64,000 bases of DNA from Fusobacterium sp. (GTDB lineage Bacteria; Fusobacteriota; Fusobacteriia; Fusobacteriales; Fusobacteriaceae). The stretch is from positions 1-64,000 of the forward strand of contig NZ_JAWDXO010000013.1 in the NCBI RefSeq assembly GCF_032477075.1, read 5' to 3'. This document shows, one piece after another, positions 34,857-43,910 of this stretch. Under the pieces are notes generated by a model. That model had not been told where the DNA came from. It ran no database searches and saw only the letters and a list, made by a program, of their open reading frames with translations. A program made the position numbers and the translations under genes. Within the stretch, counting starts at the first letter, position 1, and each line of letters begins with the position of its first letter.

Positions 34857-36548
34857 ATGAAAAAAAATCTTATACTTCTATTAATTTTTTTTATTTGTTA
34901 TAATATTTATGGTAAAATAGAAAAGATTTCTTTAAAGAAAATAAAACTTGAACAAGAACTTGAATTAAAAAATATAGCTCTTTCAGATGCATTGGCAGTT
35001 ATATCTAAAGAAAGCAGAATGACTATAATAGCAGATGATAAAGCAAAAGATATAATTTTAGACCTTTTTTTTGCTGAAGGAGAAAATTTTGAAAGTATAT
35101 TGGAAGGAATTGCTGTAACTAATAATTTGAAAATAAGTAATCTAGATGAAATGCTGGTTTTATCTAAAAGAAATTCAAATATATCTGGGGAAATGGCCCT
35201 AGGAGGAAAAGTTCTCATAGATGGTTATGATAAAGGTATAGAGGGAGTAAAAGTAACTGTTCAAAAGAGTTCGTCAGTTCCAGTATACACAACATATGGA
35301 GGAAATTTTGTTATAAATGATTTAAATCCTGGAATATATGTGATAAAATTTGAAAAGAAAGGTTTTCTTACATCAGGACAGATAATAAATATTGATAAAA
35401 ACATAAATACTGTTACTGTTTCTATGGAGAGAGATAAAAATAGTCCTGAAAAGATAAGAGAAGAAAAAGATATTAATAATATTATGGAAAAAACTTTTAT
35501 TAATGGAGAAGAGTTTTATACTGAAAAAATAAAACTGGTAAATATATCACCAGATGAAATAAGCAGTATATTAAAAAGTTCTTTTGGTGATGGAATAAGA
35601 GTATCTTCTATCCCAAAAATGAATATGATAATAATAGTAGGGAAAAAAGACAGTATAACATCAGCTTTAAGGCTTGTAAAAGAATTGGATAGAGAAATAC
35701 AGCAGGTAAGAATAACTTCACAAATATTAGATGTGACAGATAATCTGTTTGAAAATTTAGGCTTTGACTGGTTGTACAATAATACTGGAAGTATAGAAAA
35801 AAATAATGGACTGGATATTTCATTAATAGGAAAAGCAGCAGTAGAAGGTGCAGGAGTAACCTTTGGTTCAGGCATAAATTTAGTGAGACAGTTCAATGAT
35901 GGAAATGATATACTTGGTTTGGGGATAAACCTTTTACAGACTACTCAGGACTTGGTAATAAGTGCCATGCCATCAATACTTGTAGCTGATGGAGAAGAGG
36001 GAGAATTTAAAATAACAGAAGAAGTAATAGTTGGTGAAGAGAAAAAAGAAAATGATAATACAGAGAAGACAACTTATACACCTCTATTTAGAGAAGCTGG
36101 AATAATACTCAAAGTAAGACCTCTAATCAAGGAAGATGGAACAATATTTTTAAAAGTAATGATAGAAGTAAGTAATTTTAGATTAAAGAAAAGTGAACAG
36201 GAAAATATGACTTCTGATGGAGGAACATATAATTCAGAAGGGGGATCTAAGATAGGAAGAAGTATAGAAACTACTGTAAAAATGAAAGATGGTGAAACAA
36301 TTTTTATAGGTGGACTTAAAAGGGCAGTAGTCCAAAATTTAGACAGTAGAGTACCTTTTCTTGGAACAATTCCTGTAATAAATATTTTTTTTAAAAATCA
36401 ATCTGTAAAAAAAGAAATAACAGATATATACATAAAATTGAAAGTTGATATAGAAAAAGATACTTGGGAAAGAGACAGTTTTGATAAAACTGAGTTGCAT
36501 CAAAAAATTAAAGATATAAGAGATAGAAAAATATACCCTGTATTCTAG
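34857..36548 (+). CDS. gspD: Secretin (GspD/PilQ family) with a carboxypeptidase-regulatory-like insertion
   Basis: This is the outer-membrane channel of the system, 563 residues. Order: signal peptide (1-19), an STN-like domain (about 35-100), a beta-sandwich like the carboxypeptidase regulatory domain (about 115-195: KVLIDGYDKGIEGVKVTVQ, GNFVINDLNPGIYVIKFEK), an N1-type domain (about 215-285, LVNISPDEISSILK), then the secretin core. Core motifs include VPFLGTIPVINIFFKN near residue 503. The regulatory-like domain inside a secretin is unusual. A short charged tail may bind a pilotin. It is the last gene of the operon. The outer membrane it implies agrees with a diderm host. Confidence 0.9.
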   Translation: MKKNLILLLIFFICYNIYGKIEKISLKKIKLEQELELKNIALSDALAVISKESRMTIIADDKAKDIILDLFFAEGENFESILEGIAVTNNLKISNLDEMLVLSKRNSNISGEMALGGKVLIDGYDKGIEGVKVTVQKSSSVPVYTTYGGNFVINDLNPGIYVIKFEKKGFLTSGQIINIDKNINTVTVSMERDKNSPEKIREEKDINNIMEKTFINGEEFYTEKIKLVNISPDEISSILKSSFGDGIRVSSIPKMNMIIIVGKKDSITSALRLVKELDREIQQVRITSQILDVTDNLFENLGFDWLYNNTGSIEKNNGLDISLIGKAAVEGAGVTFGSGINLVRQFNDGNDILGLGINLLQTTQDLVISAMPSILVADGEEGEFKITEEVIVGEEKKENDNTEKTTYTPLFREAGIILKVRPLIKEDGTIFLKVMIEVSNFRLKKSEQENMTSDGGTYNSEGGSKIGRSIETTVKMKDGETIFIGGLKRAVVQNLDSRVPFLGTIPVINIFFKNQSVKKEITDIYIKLKVDIEKDTWERDSFDKTELHQKIKDIRDRKIYPVF

Positions 36549-36568
36549 CAGGAAGTAAGGAGAATTTT

Positions 36569-37567
36569 ATGGAGAAAAAGAATAATTTTGACTTGAAAAA
36601 AATACTGGATAATTTCAAAAATATAAAAATAGGAGTAGTTGGAGACTTGATGTTGGATGACTATATTTATGGAAGTGTAGATAGAATATCTCCAGAAGCA
36701 CCTGTGCCAGTAGTAAATGTGTTGGAGGAAAAATTTGTTTTAGGGGGAGCAGCAAACGTTGTGAATAATTTAGCTTCTCTAGATGCACAGACTATCTGTT
36801 TTGGTGTTATTGGAAATGATTCTAATGGAGATAGGCTTATGGGAGCATTTGCAGATAAACATATAGATGTATCTGGTCTTATAAGAAGTAAGGATAGAAC
36901 TACTATTGTAAAAAGAAGAGTAATTGGAGGAAATCAGCAGTTATTAAGAATAGACTGGGAAGATATAACTCCAATATCTACATTTTTGGAATATGCTCTC
37001 CTTAAAAATATAGAGTCAAAAATAGATGAACTGGATGCAGTAATACTTTCAGACTATGATAAAGGAGTTCTTACTCCAATGGTAGCAAAAGAGATAGTAA
37101 AAATGTGCAGAGAGAGAGGAAAAATAGTAACAGTAGATCCTAAACCTAAAAATGCAGTAAACTATACAGGAGCAACATCTATAACTCCTAACAGAAAAGA
37201 AGCTTTAGAATGTCTTGGGCTGAAAAGATCAGATGATATGGAAGCTGTTGGAAAAGAACTTAAAGCAAAACTTCATCTTGATAATCTTCTTCTTACTAGA
37301 AGTGAAGAGGGAATGAGCCTTTTCTTAGATAATGATGAGGTTGTAACTATACCAACTTTTGCAAAAGAAGTATATGACGTGACAGGAGCAGGGGATACAG
37401 TAATATCAGTATTTACATTGGCAGGAGCTTCTGGTGTTTCATGGCATGAAGCTGCAAAAATAGCAAATACAGCAGCAGGGGTAGTAGTTGGAAAAATGGG
37501 AACATCTACTGTTACTAAAGATGAAATACTTGAATTTTATAACAGAATTTATGAGAGATGGGAATAG
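36569..37567 (+). CDS. hldA: D-glycero-beta-D-manno-heptose-7-phosphate kinase
   Basis: This PfkB-type kinase makes heptose 1,7-bisphosphate for the ADP-heptose of lipopolysaccharide core. The 332-residue product has GDLMLDDYIYGSVDRISPEAPVP near the N-terminus, the GGAANV motif, and the PfkB catalytic signature DVTGAGDT near residue 270. It covers only the kinase part (RfaE domain 1). The adenylyltransferase of bifunctional HldE is absent and must be elsewhere. It starts 20 bp after the secretin gene and ends 7 bp before ispF. Confidence 0.94.
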   Translation: MEKKNNFDLKKILDNFKNIKIGVVGDLMLDDYIYGSVDRISPEAPVPVVNVLEEKFVLGGAANVVNNLASLDAQTICFGVIGNDSNGDRLMGAFADKHIDVSGLIRSKDRTTIVKRRVIGGNQQLLRIDWEDITPISTFLEYALLKNIESKIDELDAVILSDYDKGVLTPMVAKEIVKMCRERGKIVTVDPKPKNAVNYTGATSITPNRKEALECLGLKRSDDMEAVGKELKAKLHLDNLLLTRSEEGMSLFLDNDEVVTIPTFAKEVYDVTGAGDTVISVFTLAGASGVSWHEAAKIANTAAGVVVGKMGTSTVTKDEILEFYNRIYERWE

Positions 37568-37574
37568 TGATATA

Positions 37575-38048
37575 ATGATAAGAATTGGAAATGGATATGA
37601 TGTCCATATACTTACAGAAGGAAGAAAACTGGTGCTTGGTGGAATAGAAGTTCCTCATATTAAAGGTATATTGGGGCATTCTGATGGAGATGTATTGGTT
37701 CATGCAATAATGGATGCAATGCTTGGAGCACTGGCTCTGGGAGATATAGGACGGCATTTTCCAGATACAGATATGAAATATGAAAACATAGACAGTACCA
37801 TACTTTTAAAAAGAGTAAAAGAGTTAGTTGCTGAAAGAGGATATAAAATAATTAATCTTGATTCTATAATAGTTTTACAGAAGCCTAAAATAAAACCATA
37901 TATAGAAGCTATGAGAAAAAGAATTGCAGAAGTATTAGAAATAGATGTAGAACAGGTAAGTGTAAAAGCTACTACTGAGGAAAAGTTAGGCTTTACAGGA
38001 GATGAAAGTGGAGTAAAATCTTACTGTGTTGTGCTTTTGGAAAAATAG
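37575..38048 (+). CDS. ispF: 2-C-methyl-D-erythritol 2,4-cyclodiphosphate synthase
   Basis: IspF closes the cyclic diphosphate in the non-mevalonate (MEP) isoprenoid pathway. The 157-residue length is canonical when started at ATG 37575. A longer in-frame reading from 37488 overlaps hldA and is not needed. Metal ligands are visible in GYDVH (Asp9, His11) and in the GHSDGD loop, with DIGRHFPDTD downstream. The C-terminal motif TTEEKLGFTG matches the family. The RBS is weak, so coupling to hldA is likely. Confidence 0.96.
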   Translation: MIRIGNGYDVHILTEGRKLVLGGIEVPHIKGILGHSDGDVLVHAIMDAMLGALALGDIGRHFPDTDMKYENIDSTILLKRVKELVAERGYKIINLDSIIVLQKPKIKPYIEAMRKRIAEVLEIDVEQVSVKATTEEKLGFTGDESGVKSYCVVLLEK

Positions 38049-38130
38049 ATTATTAAGTTGAGGGTGATTAAAAAGTTAGAATAAAATTCTGTTTATATGT
38101 CATCTTCATATTTTTATAGGAGACAAATAT

Positions 38131-38454
38131 ATGAATTATAGAGAAAATAAAATGTATATATATATAAAAATAAAATTTTTTGAAGCAAAAAGAACAACTA
38201 AAGTGTCTCTTTCAGATGGAAATTATAGACCTCATTTTGTAATAAAAAATGATTCTGAATATTTAGGAGTTCAATTCATAGATGGAGAGGAATTTGTTTT
38301 TGAAAAGGAGTTAATTGGAATTGTTCAACCTATTTATATAGATACTATAGATTACAGCAAATTAATACCAGGTACAGAATTTTTTATTTTAGAAGGAAAA
38401 AACCTAGTAGGAGAAGGTGTGGTTATAGAAAAATTTAAAGCAGAACCTTGTTAA
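38131..38454 (+). CDS. Stand-alone protein resembling EF-Tu domain III
   Basis: The 107-residue protein has NYRPHFVIKNDSEYLGVQF near residue 31 and PGTEFFILEGKNLVGEGVV near residue 80. These line up by eye with TGYRPQFYFRTTDITGAV and MRFAIREGGRTVASGVV-type segments of EF-Tu domain III; the tuf product at the window start has the same blocks. It has no GTPase domain. The start follows AGGAG with normal spacing. The role is unknown. It might bind a protein or RNA partner of EF-Tu or be an unrelated use of the beta-barrel. Confidence 0.7.
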   Translation: MNYRENKMYIYIKIKFFEAKRTTKVSLSDGNYRPHFVIKNDSEYLGVQFIDGEEFVFEKELIGIVQPIYIDTIDYSKLIPGTEFFILEGKNLVGEGVVIEKFKAEPC

Positions 38455-38594
38455 GAAAAAAGGAAGTTGAGTAAAAAATAATATAAATTTTAAAATTAGA
38501 AAATATGTATAATTAATAAAGCAAGCAAAATGTAAAAAATAATATAAATGAATAAAGTAAAAATTGTGTGTTTTCTAATAATATGAAACTAAAT

Positions 38595-38644
38595 AATTGA
38601 CAGCCTGAGTTAATTTTTTTAACTTGAGTGGTCAATTTTTTTAT
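38595..38644 (+). terminator. Terminator with nested arms
   Basis: AATTGAC (38595-38601) pairs with GTCAATT (38631-38637), inner AGTTAA pairs with TTAACT, and a long T-run follows. It ends the hldA-ispF-EF-Tu-like unit and isolates it from the sigma-54 promoter downstream. The rest of 38455-38897 is AT-rich and holds only the regulatory elements listed next. Confidence 0.85.
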
Positions 38645-38731
38645 TATGTCAGTATTTTAAAAGTAATAAAGAATCATTCTTAGTATTTCTAATAAAAATA
38701 ATTTAAAGATATTAAATTGGAGTATAATTTA

Positions 38732-38775
38732 TTTTGTCTCGATTTTGAGAAAAAATTATCTTTTTCGAAACAAAA
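38732..38775. promoter_or_regulatory. Inverted repeat upstream of a sigma-54 promoter (possible activator site)
   Basis: TTTTGTCTCGA (38732-38742) and TCGAAACAAAA (38765-38775) are inverted copies, matching at 10 of 11 positions. They lie about 60-100 bp upstream of the -24/-12 promoter, where enhancer-binding proteins usually sit. Inside the left arm TCTC-N6-GAGA forms a smaller dyad. The PAS-AAA+ activator at 45663-47051 is the natural candidate to bind here. Confidence 0.5.
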
Positions 38776-38833
38776 AAATATAATACAGGACAAATAATAG
38801 GTGAAAAAGTTCTTGAAAATGGTTGCTGGTTTT

Positions 38834-38850
38834 TTGGCACACTATTTGCT
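38834..38850 (+). promoter_or_regulatory. Sigma-54 (-24/-12) promoter
   Basis: TTGGCACACTATTTGCT matches the sigma-54 consensus TGGCAC-N5-TTGCW exactly, with the invariant GG (38836-38837) and GC (38848-38849) separated by 10 bases. It lies 48 bp before the permease start codon. Confidence 0.88.
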
Positions 38851-38897
38851 TTATATATAAGCAGAGAAAAAATTATAATGGAAGAGGTGGTAGATTA

Positions 38898-40220
38898 ATG
38901 ACAGTTCCAGTAGTTGTAAGTTTAATAGGGATAATTGTGGGGTTATCACTATTGATTTACCTTGTAATGAGAGGAGTAAACATATTTGTTATTGCAATCT
39001 TGTGTTCTTCAATAGTAGCAATAACAGGAGGAATGAATCTTTATACAGCTTTAAAATTTGATTACATGGGGGGATTTGTAGACTTTTTTAAAAATAATTT
39101 CTTCATATTTCTTGCAGGAACAGCAATGGGAAAAATGATGGAAATTACAAATGGTGCCAAGGCAATAGCTAAAATGATTATAAAGTTTTTGGGAAAAGAT
39201 AAAGCTTTAATATCAATTCCATTAGCTTGTGGAATTCTTTTGTATGGTGGAGTTAGTATGTTTGTTGCAAGCTTTGCTGTATTTCCAATAGCTTTAGAAG
39301 TGTTTAGAGAAGCTGATATTCCAAGAAGATTTATACCAGCAGCACTTTGCTTCGGATGCAGTACATTTGCAATGATTGTTCCTGGAACACCTCAGATACA
39401 AAATATAATACCTAGCCAATACTTAGGAACAGATTTAATGGCAGGACTTGTAAATGGGGTAATAGCTTGTGCAGTTATGCTGGTTCTTGGAAGTTTTCTT
39501 TTATTCAGAATGGTGGACAAAGAAAAGAAGCAAGGGAAACATTTCATAGCTAAACCAATGGATGCATTTGATGATAAAGAGGAAGATCTTCCAAATGGAT
39601 GGGTGGCTCTTATTCCGCTTTTAGTCTGTATTGTTTCAATAAACATAAAAATAAATGGAAAAACAATTATACCAATAGAAGTGGGAGTGTTTTTAGGAAC
39701 ATTTCTTACATATATTCTATTAAATAAATATCAGGACAATTCAAAGGTTCTTGATAATCTTGGAGAAACTTGTAGAACAACAATACTTGCAATTACTAAT
39801 ACTTGTGCAGTTGTAGCTTTTGGCTCAGTTGTAAAATCAACAACAGCTTTTCCAGAAATAGTAAATGCAATGGTAAATTTTCCTGGACCAAAAATTCTTG
39901 GAGCAGCTGTTGGAACGACAGTGATTGCAGGGGTATGCGGATCGGCATCAGGTGGACTTGGAATAGCAACACCATTATTAGGACCAGCATTTATGGCAAA
40001 AGGAATTTCAGCAGCAGCTCTTCACAGGACAATGTCAATAGCATCAGCAGCACTAGATTCATTGCCACATAATGGTTATATAGTAACTGTAACTAATAGT
40101 TTATGTAATGAAACACATAAAGATGCATATATGCCTGTATTTTGGCTTACAGTATTTACACCATTGGTTGGAACAGCAGTAGCAGTTGTTTTATTTACAT
40201 TTTTCCCAAATCTTCCATAA
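38898..40220 (+). CDS. GntP-family permease
   Basis: The 440-residue permease has about 12 hydrophobic segments and matches the GntP/gluconate-type carrier class. Members import gluconate, 3-hydroxybutyrate and related organic acids. An in-frame start at 38823 would include the sigma-54 promoter; the ATG at 38898 after GAGGTGG is correct. It is the first gene of an operon with crotonase, CoA-transferase, acyl-CoA dehydrogenase and ETF genes. A short-chain acid such as 3-hydroxybutyrate or crotonate is therefore the likely cargo, by inference only. Confidence 0.86.
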   Translation: MTVPVVVSLIGIIVGLSLLIYLVMRGVNIFVIAILCSSIVAITGGMNLYTALKFDYMGGFVDFFKNNFFIFLAGTAMGKMMEITNGAKAIAKMIIKFLGKDKALISIPLACGILLYGGVSMFVASFAVFPIALEVFREADIPRRFIPAALCFGCSTFAMIVPGTPQIQNIIPSQYLGTDLMAGLVNGVIACAVMLVLGSFLLFRMVDKEKKQGKHFIAKPMDAFDDKEEDLPNGWVALIPLLVCIVSINIKINGKTIIPIEVGVFLGTFLTYILLNKYQDNSKVLDNLGETCRTTILAITNTCAVVAFGSVVKSTTAFPEIVNAMVNFPGPKILGAAVGTTVIAGVCGSASGGLGIATPLLGPAFMAKGISAAALHRTMSIASAALDSLPHNGYIVTVTNSLCNETHKDAYMPVFWLTVFTPLVGTAVAVVLFTFFPNLP

Positions 40221-40295
40221 AGTAAGTAAATTTTTAATGATATAAAATATTAAAGAAAACGATAACTAAGGAAAATATTCAGGGAGGAATTAAAA

Positions 40296-41072
40296 ATGGA
40301 AAATGTATTATTTAATGAAAAAGATGGAATTATGTTTATAACAATCAACAGACCAAAAGCTCTTAATGCTTTGAATTCACAAACTGTTAATGAATTGGGT
40401 GAAGTAATAAGTTCTGTTGAAGGAAGAAAAGATATAAAAGTTGTTGTTATTACAGGTTCTGGAGAAAAATCATTCGTTGCAGGAGCAGATATTGCAGAAA
40501 TGCATAACCTAAATGCCATGGAGGGAAGAGAACTTGCTTTAAATGCTCAAAAAGTTTTCTCAAAAATTGAACAGATGCCTCAGGTAGTTATTGCAGCAGT
40601 GAATGGTTATGCACTAGGAGGAGGATGTGAACTTTCTATGGCATGTGATTTAAGAATAGCTTCTGATAAGGCAAAATTTGGGCAACCAGAAGTTAACTTA
40701 GGAATACTTCCCGGTTTTGCAGGAACTCAAAGACTTCCAAGGTTAGTTGGAAAAGGAATAGCTAAAGAGCTTATATTTACAACTGATATGATAGATGCAC
40801 AGAGAGCATATGAAATAGGGCTTGTAAATAAAATTGTAAAACCTGAAGAACTTATGACAGCAACAGAAGAAATGGCAAGAAAAATAATGTCAAAAGGTAT
40901 GTTTGGGGTAAGTCTGGCAAAAGCAGCTATCAATAATGGAATGAATATGGATATGGAGTCTGCTTATAAGTATGAAGCTGATATGTTTGGTCTTTGCTTT
41001 GCAACTGAAGATCAAAAAGAAGGTATGGAAGCTTTCTTAAATAAAAGAAAAGCTGAATTTAAAAATTTCTAA
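40296..41072 (+). CDS. Enoyl-CoA hydratase / 3-hydroxybutyryl-CoA dehydratase (crotonase)
   Basis: The 258-residue crotonase interconverts short 3-hydroxyacyl-CoA and 2-enoyl-CoA. Visible features are the oxyanion-hole region AGADIAEM near residue 65 and NGYALGGGCELSMACD near residue 105. The two catalytic Glu are in GGCEL (about 114) and QPEVNLGILPG (about 134). The length and motifs fit clostridial Crt. It lies 75 bp after the permease with a GGGAGG-type RBS, and 22 bp before the CoA-transferase. It probably handles crotonyl-CoA in butyrate formation or crotonate use. Confidence 0.93.
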   Translation: MENVLFNEKDGIMFITINRPKALNALNSQTVNELGEVISSVEGRKDIKVVVITGSGEKSFVAGADIAEMHNLNAMEGRELALNAQKVFSKIEQMPQVVIAAVNGYALGGGCELSMACDLRIASDKAKFGQPEVNLGILPGFAGTQRLPRLVGKGIAKELIFTTDMIDAQRAYEIGLVNKIVKPEELMTATEEMARKIMSKGMFGVSLAKAAINNGMNMDMESAYKYEADMFGLCFATEDQKEGMEAFLNKRKAEFKNF

Positions 41073-41094
41073 TATAAATAGGGAGATGAAATAT

Positions 41095-42648
41095 ATGGGA
41101 AAAGTGAAAGTGTTACAGCCATCAGAAGCAGCTGCTTTAGTTAAGGATGGAGTAAATATAGTTACAAGTGGGTTTGTTGGAAGCTGCTGCCCAGAAACTT
41201 TAAGTGAAGCGTTGGAAAAAAGATTTTTGGAAACTGGCCATCCAAATAATCTTAATCTATATTATGTTTCTGCTCAAGGAAATAAAGGAGGAAGAGGAGC
41301 AGGGCATTTTGCACACAAAGGAATGATAAAAAGAGTTGTTGGCGGTCATTGGAATATGACTCCAGGTCTTGGAGAACTTTCAATGAAGAATGAAATAGAA
41401 GCATACAATTTTCCTCAGGGAACTTTATCACAGTTATTTAGAGATATAGCTGGAAAAAGGATAGGGACAATAACTCATGTTGGGTTGAATACATTTGTTG
41501 ACCCAAGAATTGAAGGGGGAAAATTAAATGAAATAACTACAGAAGATTTAGTTGAGGTTATTAATATAAAGGGACAGGAAAAACTTTTATATAAGGCATT
41601 TCCAGTAGATGTATGCTTTCTGAGAGGAACTTATGCAGATGAAAATGGAAATATCAGTATGGATAAAGAGATAGCAACTCTGGAAATGACAGCTATTGCT
41701 CAAGCTTGTAAAAATTCTGGAGGAATAGTCATAGTTCAAGTAGAGAAAATAGTTGAAGCTGGTTCTCTTAATCCTAAACTTGTTAAAATACCTAAAATTT
41801 ATGTAGATGCTGTTGTTGTTTCTAAACCAGAAGAGCATGAACAATGTTTTGGCTGTGAATATGATTCTAGTATGGCTGGTCTTACAAGAGTTCCACTTTC
41901 TAGCTTGCCTCCAGTAGAATTGGATGCCAAAAAAATAATTGCTCGTAGAGCAGCAATGGAATTACAAGAAAATTCAGTTGTAAATCTAGGAATAGGGATT
42001 CCTGAATTTATTTCCTGTGTTGCAAATGAAGAGGGAATAGGAGATAAGATGACTCTTACAGTTGAAGCAGGAGCAATAGGTGGAGTTCCTCAGGGAGGAA
42101 TGCGTTTTGGAGGTTCAGTAAACCCTGAGTGTATTCTTGATGAACCTTATCAATTTGATTTTTATGATGGTGGTGGAATAGATCAAGCATTTCTAGGACT
42201 TGCTCAGACAGATGAAAATGGAAATATAAATGTAAGTAAATTTTCTGGAAGAGTTGTAGGATGTGGTGGTTTTATAAATATTAGTCAAAATGCTAAAAAA
42301 GTATATTTTTGTGGAATCTTCACTACAAAAGGGTTAAAGCAGGAAGTACAAAATGGTAAATTAGTTATTGTTCAAGAGGGAACTTCAAAGAAATTTGTAA
42401 AAGAAGTGGAACAGATAACATTCAGCGGAATATATGCAAGAAAAATAAAACAACCTGTGATGTATATAACAGAAAGAGCTGTATTTGAATTGAAGGAAGA
42501 TGGAGTATATATTACAGAAATTGCTCCAGGAATCAGCTATGAAAAAGATATTCTTCCTCATATGGATTTTGAACCAAAAATACTTCAAGAGGGAATAAAA
42601 TTAATGGATGAGAGAATATTTAAAGATGAAATAATGGAACTTAAATAA
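41095..42648 (+). CDS. Acetate/propionate-type CoA-transferase (single-chain family I)
   Basis: The 517-residue product fuses both halves of a family I CoA-transferase, as in propionate CoA-transferase and YdiF. The alpha-like half has GFVGSCCPE and the beta-like half has LGIGIPEFISCVANEEG. The catalytic Glu is in TVEAGAIGG (about residue 324). It would activate an imported acid with CoA from acetyl- or butyryl-CoA. GGGAG touches the ATG at 41086, so the in-frame ATG at 41095 (9-base spacing) is chosen. The gene follows crotonase in the operon. Confidence 0.92.
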   Translation: MGKVKVLQPSEAAALVKDGVNIVTSGFVGSCCPETLSEALEKRFLETGHPNNLNLYYVSAQGNKGGRGAGHFAHKGMIKRVVGGHWNMTPGLGELSMKNEIEAYNFPQGTLSQLFRDIAGKRIGTITHVGLNTFVDPRIEGGKLNEITTEDLVEVINIKGQEKLLYKAFPVDVCFLRGTYADENGNISMDKEIATLEMTAIAQACKNSGGIVIVQVEKIVEAGSLNPKLVKIPKIYVDAVVVSKPEEHEQCFGCEYDSSMAGLTRVPLSSLPPVELDAKKIIARRAAMELQENSVVNLGIGIPEFISCVANEEGIGDKMTLTVEAGAIGGVPQGGMRFGGSVNPECILDEPYQFDFYDGGGIDQAFLGLAQTDENGNINVSKFSGRVVGCGGFINISQNAKKVYFCGIFTTKGLKQEVQNGKLVIVQEGTSKKFVKEVEQITFSGIYARKIKQPVMYITERAVFELKEDGVYITEIAPGISYEKDILPHMDFEPKILQEGIKLMDERIFKDEIMELK

Positions 42649-42686
42649 AAGCATAATAACTTATTATAAATCAGGAGGGATAAAAT

Positions 42687-43838
42687 ATGTATGATTTAAG
42701 ATTATCAGAAGAACAGCAAAGAATATGTCAAATGGTTAGAGAATTTTCAGAAAAAGAAGTAGCACCAGGAGCAAAAGAAAGAGATTTAAATGAAGATTTT
42801 TTAGGAACAAGAGATATTTTAAAGAAAATGGGAAAATTAGGTCTTATGGGACTTCCATATGCAAAAGAATATGGAGGAGCAGGACTTGGATATGTAGAAT
42901 ATGCACTGGCAGGTTTTGAATTAAATAAAGTAGACGCTTCAGTAGGAATTTCTTACTCTGTACATATTTCATTAGGAAGTGGACCAATATATAATTTTGG
43001 AAATGAGGAGCAAAAGAAAAAATATTTACCTAAATTATGTTCAGGAGAATATATAGCAGCATTTGGACTGACTGAACCTTGTGCAGGAAGCGACGCTGGA
43101 GCAAGTCAGTGTACAGCAGTATTACAGGGAGACAAATATATATTGAATGGAACTAAATGCTTTACAACAAATGGAGAATTTGCAGATGTTATCATAGTAT
43201 TTGCAATGACTGATCCATCACAAGGAACAAAAGGAATTTCGGCATTTATAGTTGAGCCTAAAAATTTCCCAGGAATAAAATTTGTAAAGAGAGAAAAGAA
43301 AATGGGAATCAGAGCATCAGTTCAAAATGTCATAGAAATGGAAAATTTAGAAGTACCTAAAGAAAACTTATTAGGAAAAGAAGGAAGTGGATTTAAAATT
43401 GCTATGGCAACTTTAGATAGTGGAAGAATAGGTGTAGCAGCTCATGCTACTGGAATAGCAAAAGGAGCATATGAATATGCACTGAATTATTCAAAAGAGA
43501 GAGTACAGTTTGGAAAACCAATAGCAAAACAACAGGTAATTGCTTTTAAACTGGCAGATATGTATGCTAAGATAGAAGCAGCAGAAGCAGTAACATTGAA
43601 AGCAGCATGGGTAAAGGATCAGCATGAATCATACAGCATTCCAGCAGCAGTAGCTAAATTAACAGCAACAAATACTGCAATGGAAGTAACAACAGAAGCA
43701 GTTCAAGTACTGGGAGGAACAGGATTTACAATGGATCATCCAGTAGAAAGAATGATGAGAGATTCAAAAATTACTCAAATTTATGAGGGAACAAATGAGA
43801 TACAGAAACTTGTTATCTCAGGAGGAATTTTAAGATAA
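42687..43838 (+). CDS. Acyl-CoA dehydrogenase (short-chain, butyryl-CoA type)
   Basis: The 383-residue flavoprotein links enoyl-CoA and acyl-CoA, with electrons passing to or from ETF. It has the two family signatures: FGLTEPCAGSDAG near residue 131 and a C-terminal QVLGGTGFTMDHPVERMMRD region. The catalytic Glu is in IYEGTNEIQ (about residue 367), the position used by short-chain enzymes. RBS AGGAGGG. A hairpin terminator separates it from the etf genes, although they are clearly functional partners. It probably interconverts crotonyl- and butyryl-CoA. Confidence 0.94.
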   Translation: MYDLRLSEEQQRICQMVREFSEKEVAPGAKERDLNEDFLGTRDILKKMGKLGLMGLPYAKEYGGAGLGYVEYALAGFELNKVDASVGISYSVHISLGSGPIYNFGNEEQKKKYLPKLCSGEYIAAFGLTEPCAGSDAGASQCTAVLQGDKYILNGTKCFTTNGEFADVIIVFAMTDPSQGTKGISAFIVEPKNFPGIKFVKREKKMGIRASVQNVIEMENLEVPKENLLGKEGSGFKIAMATLDSGRIGVAAHATGIAKGAYEYALNYSKERVQFGKPIAKQQVIAFKLADMYAKIEAAEAVTLKAAWVKDQHESYSIPAAVAKLTATNTAMEVTTEAVQVLGGTGFTMDHPVERMMRDSKITQIYEGTNEIQKLVISGGILR

Positions 43839-43859
43839 TTATAGAGAATAAAATATATT

Positions 43860-43886
43860 AAGGGATGCCACTAGCGTCCCTTATTT
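43860..43886 (+). terminator. Intra-operon terminator before etfBA
   Basis: AAGGGATGC and GCGTCCCTT form a 9-bp stem (one G-T pair) around CACTA, with TTATTTT following. Some transcripts probably end here, giving less ETF than dehydrogenase mRNA. Confidence 0.8.
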
Positions 43887-43910
43887 TAAAATAAAAACAG
43901 GAGATCAGTT

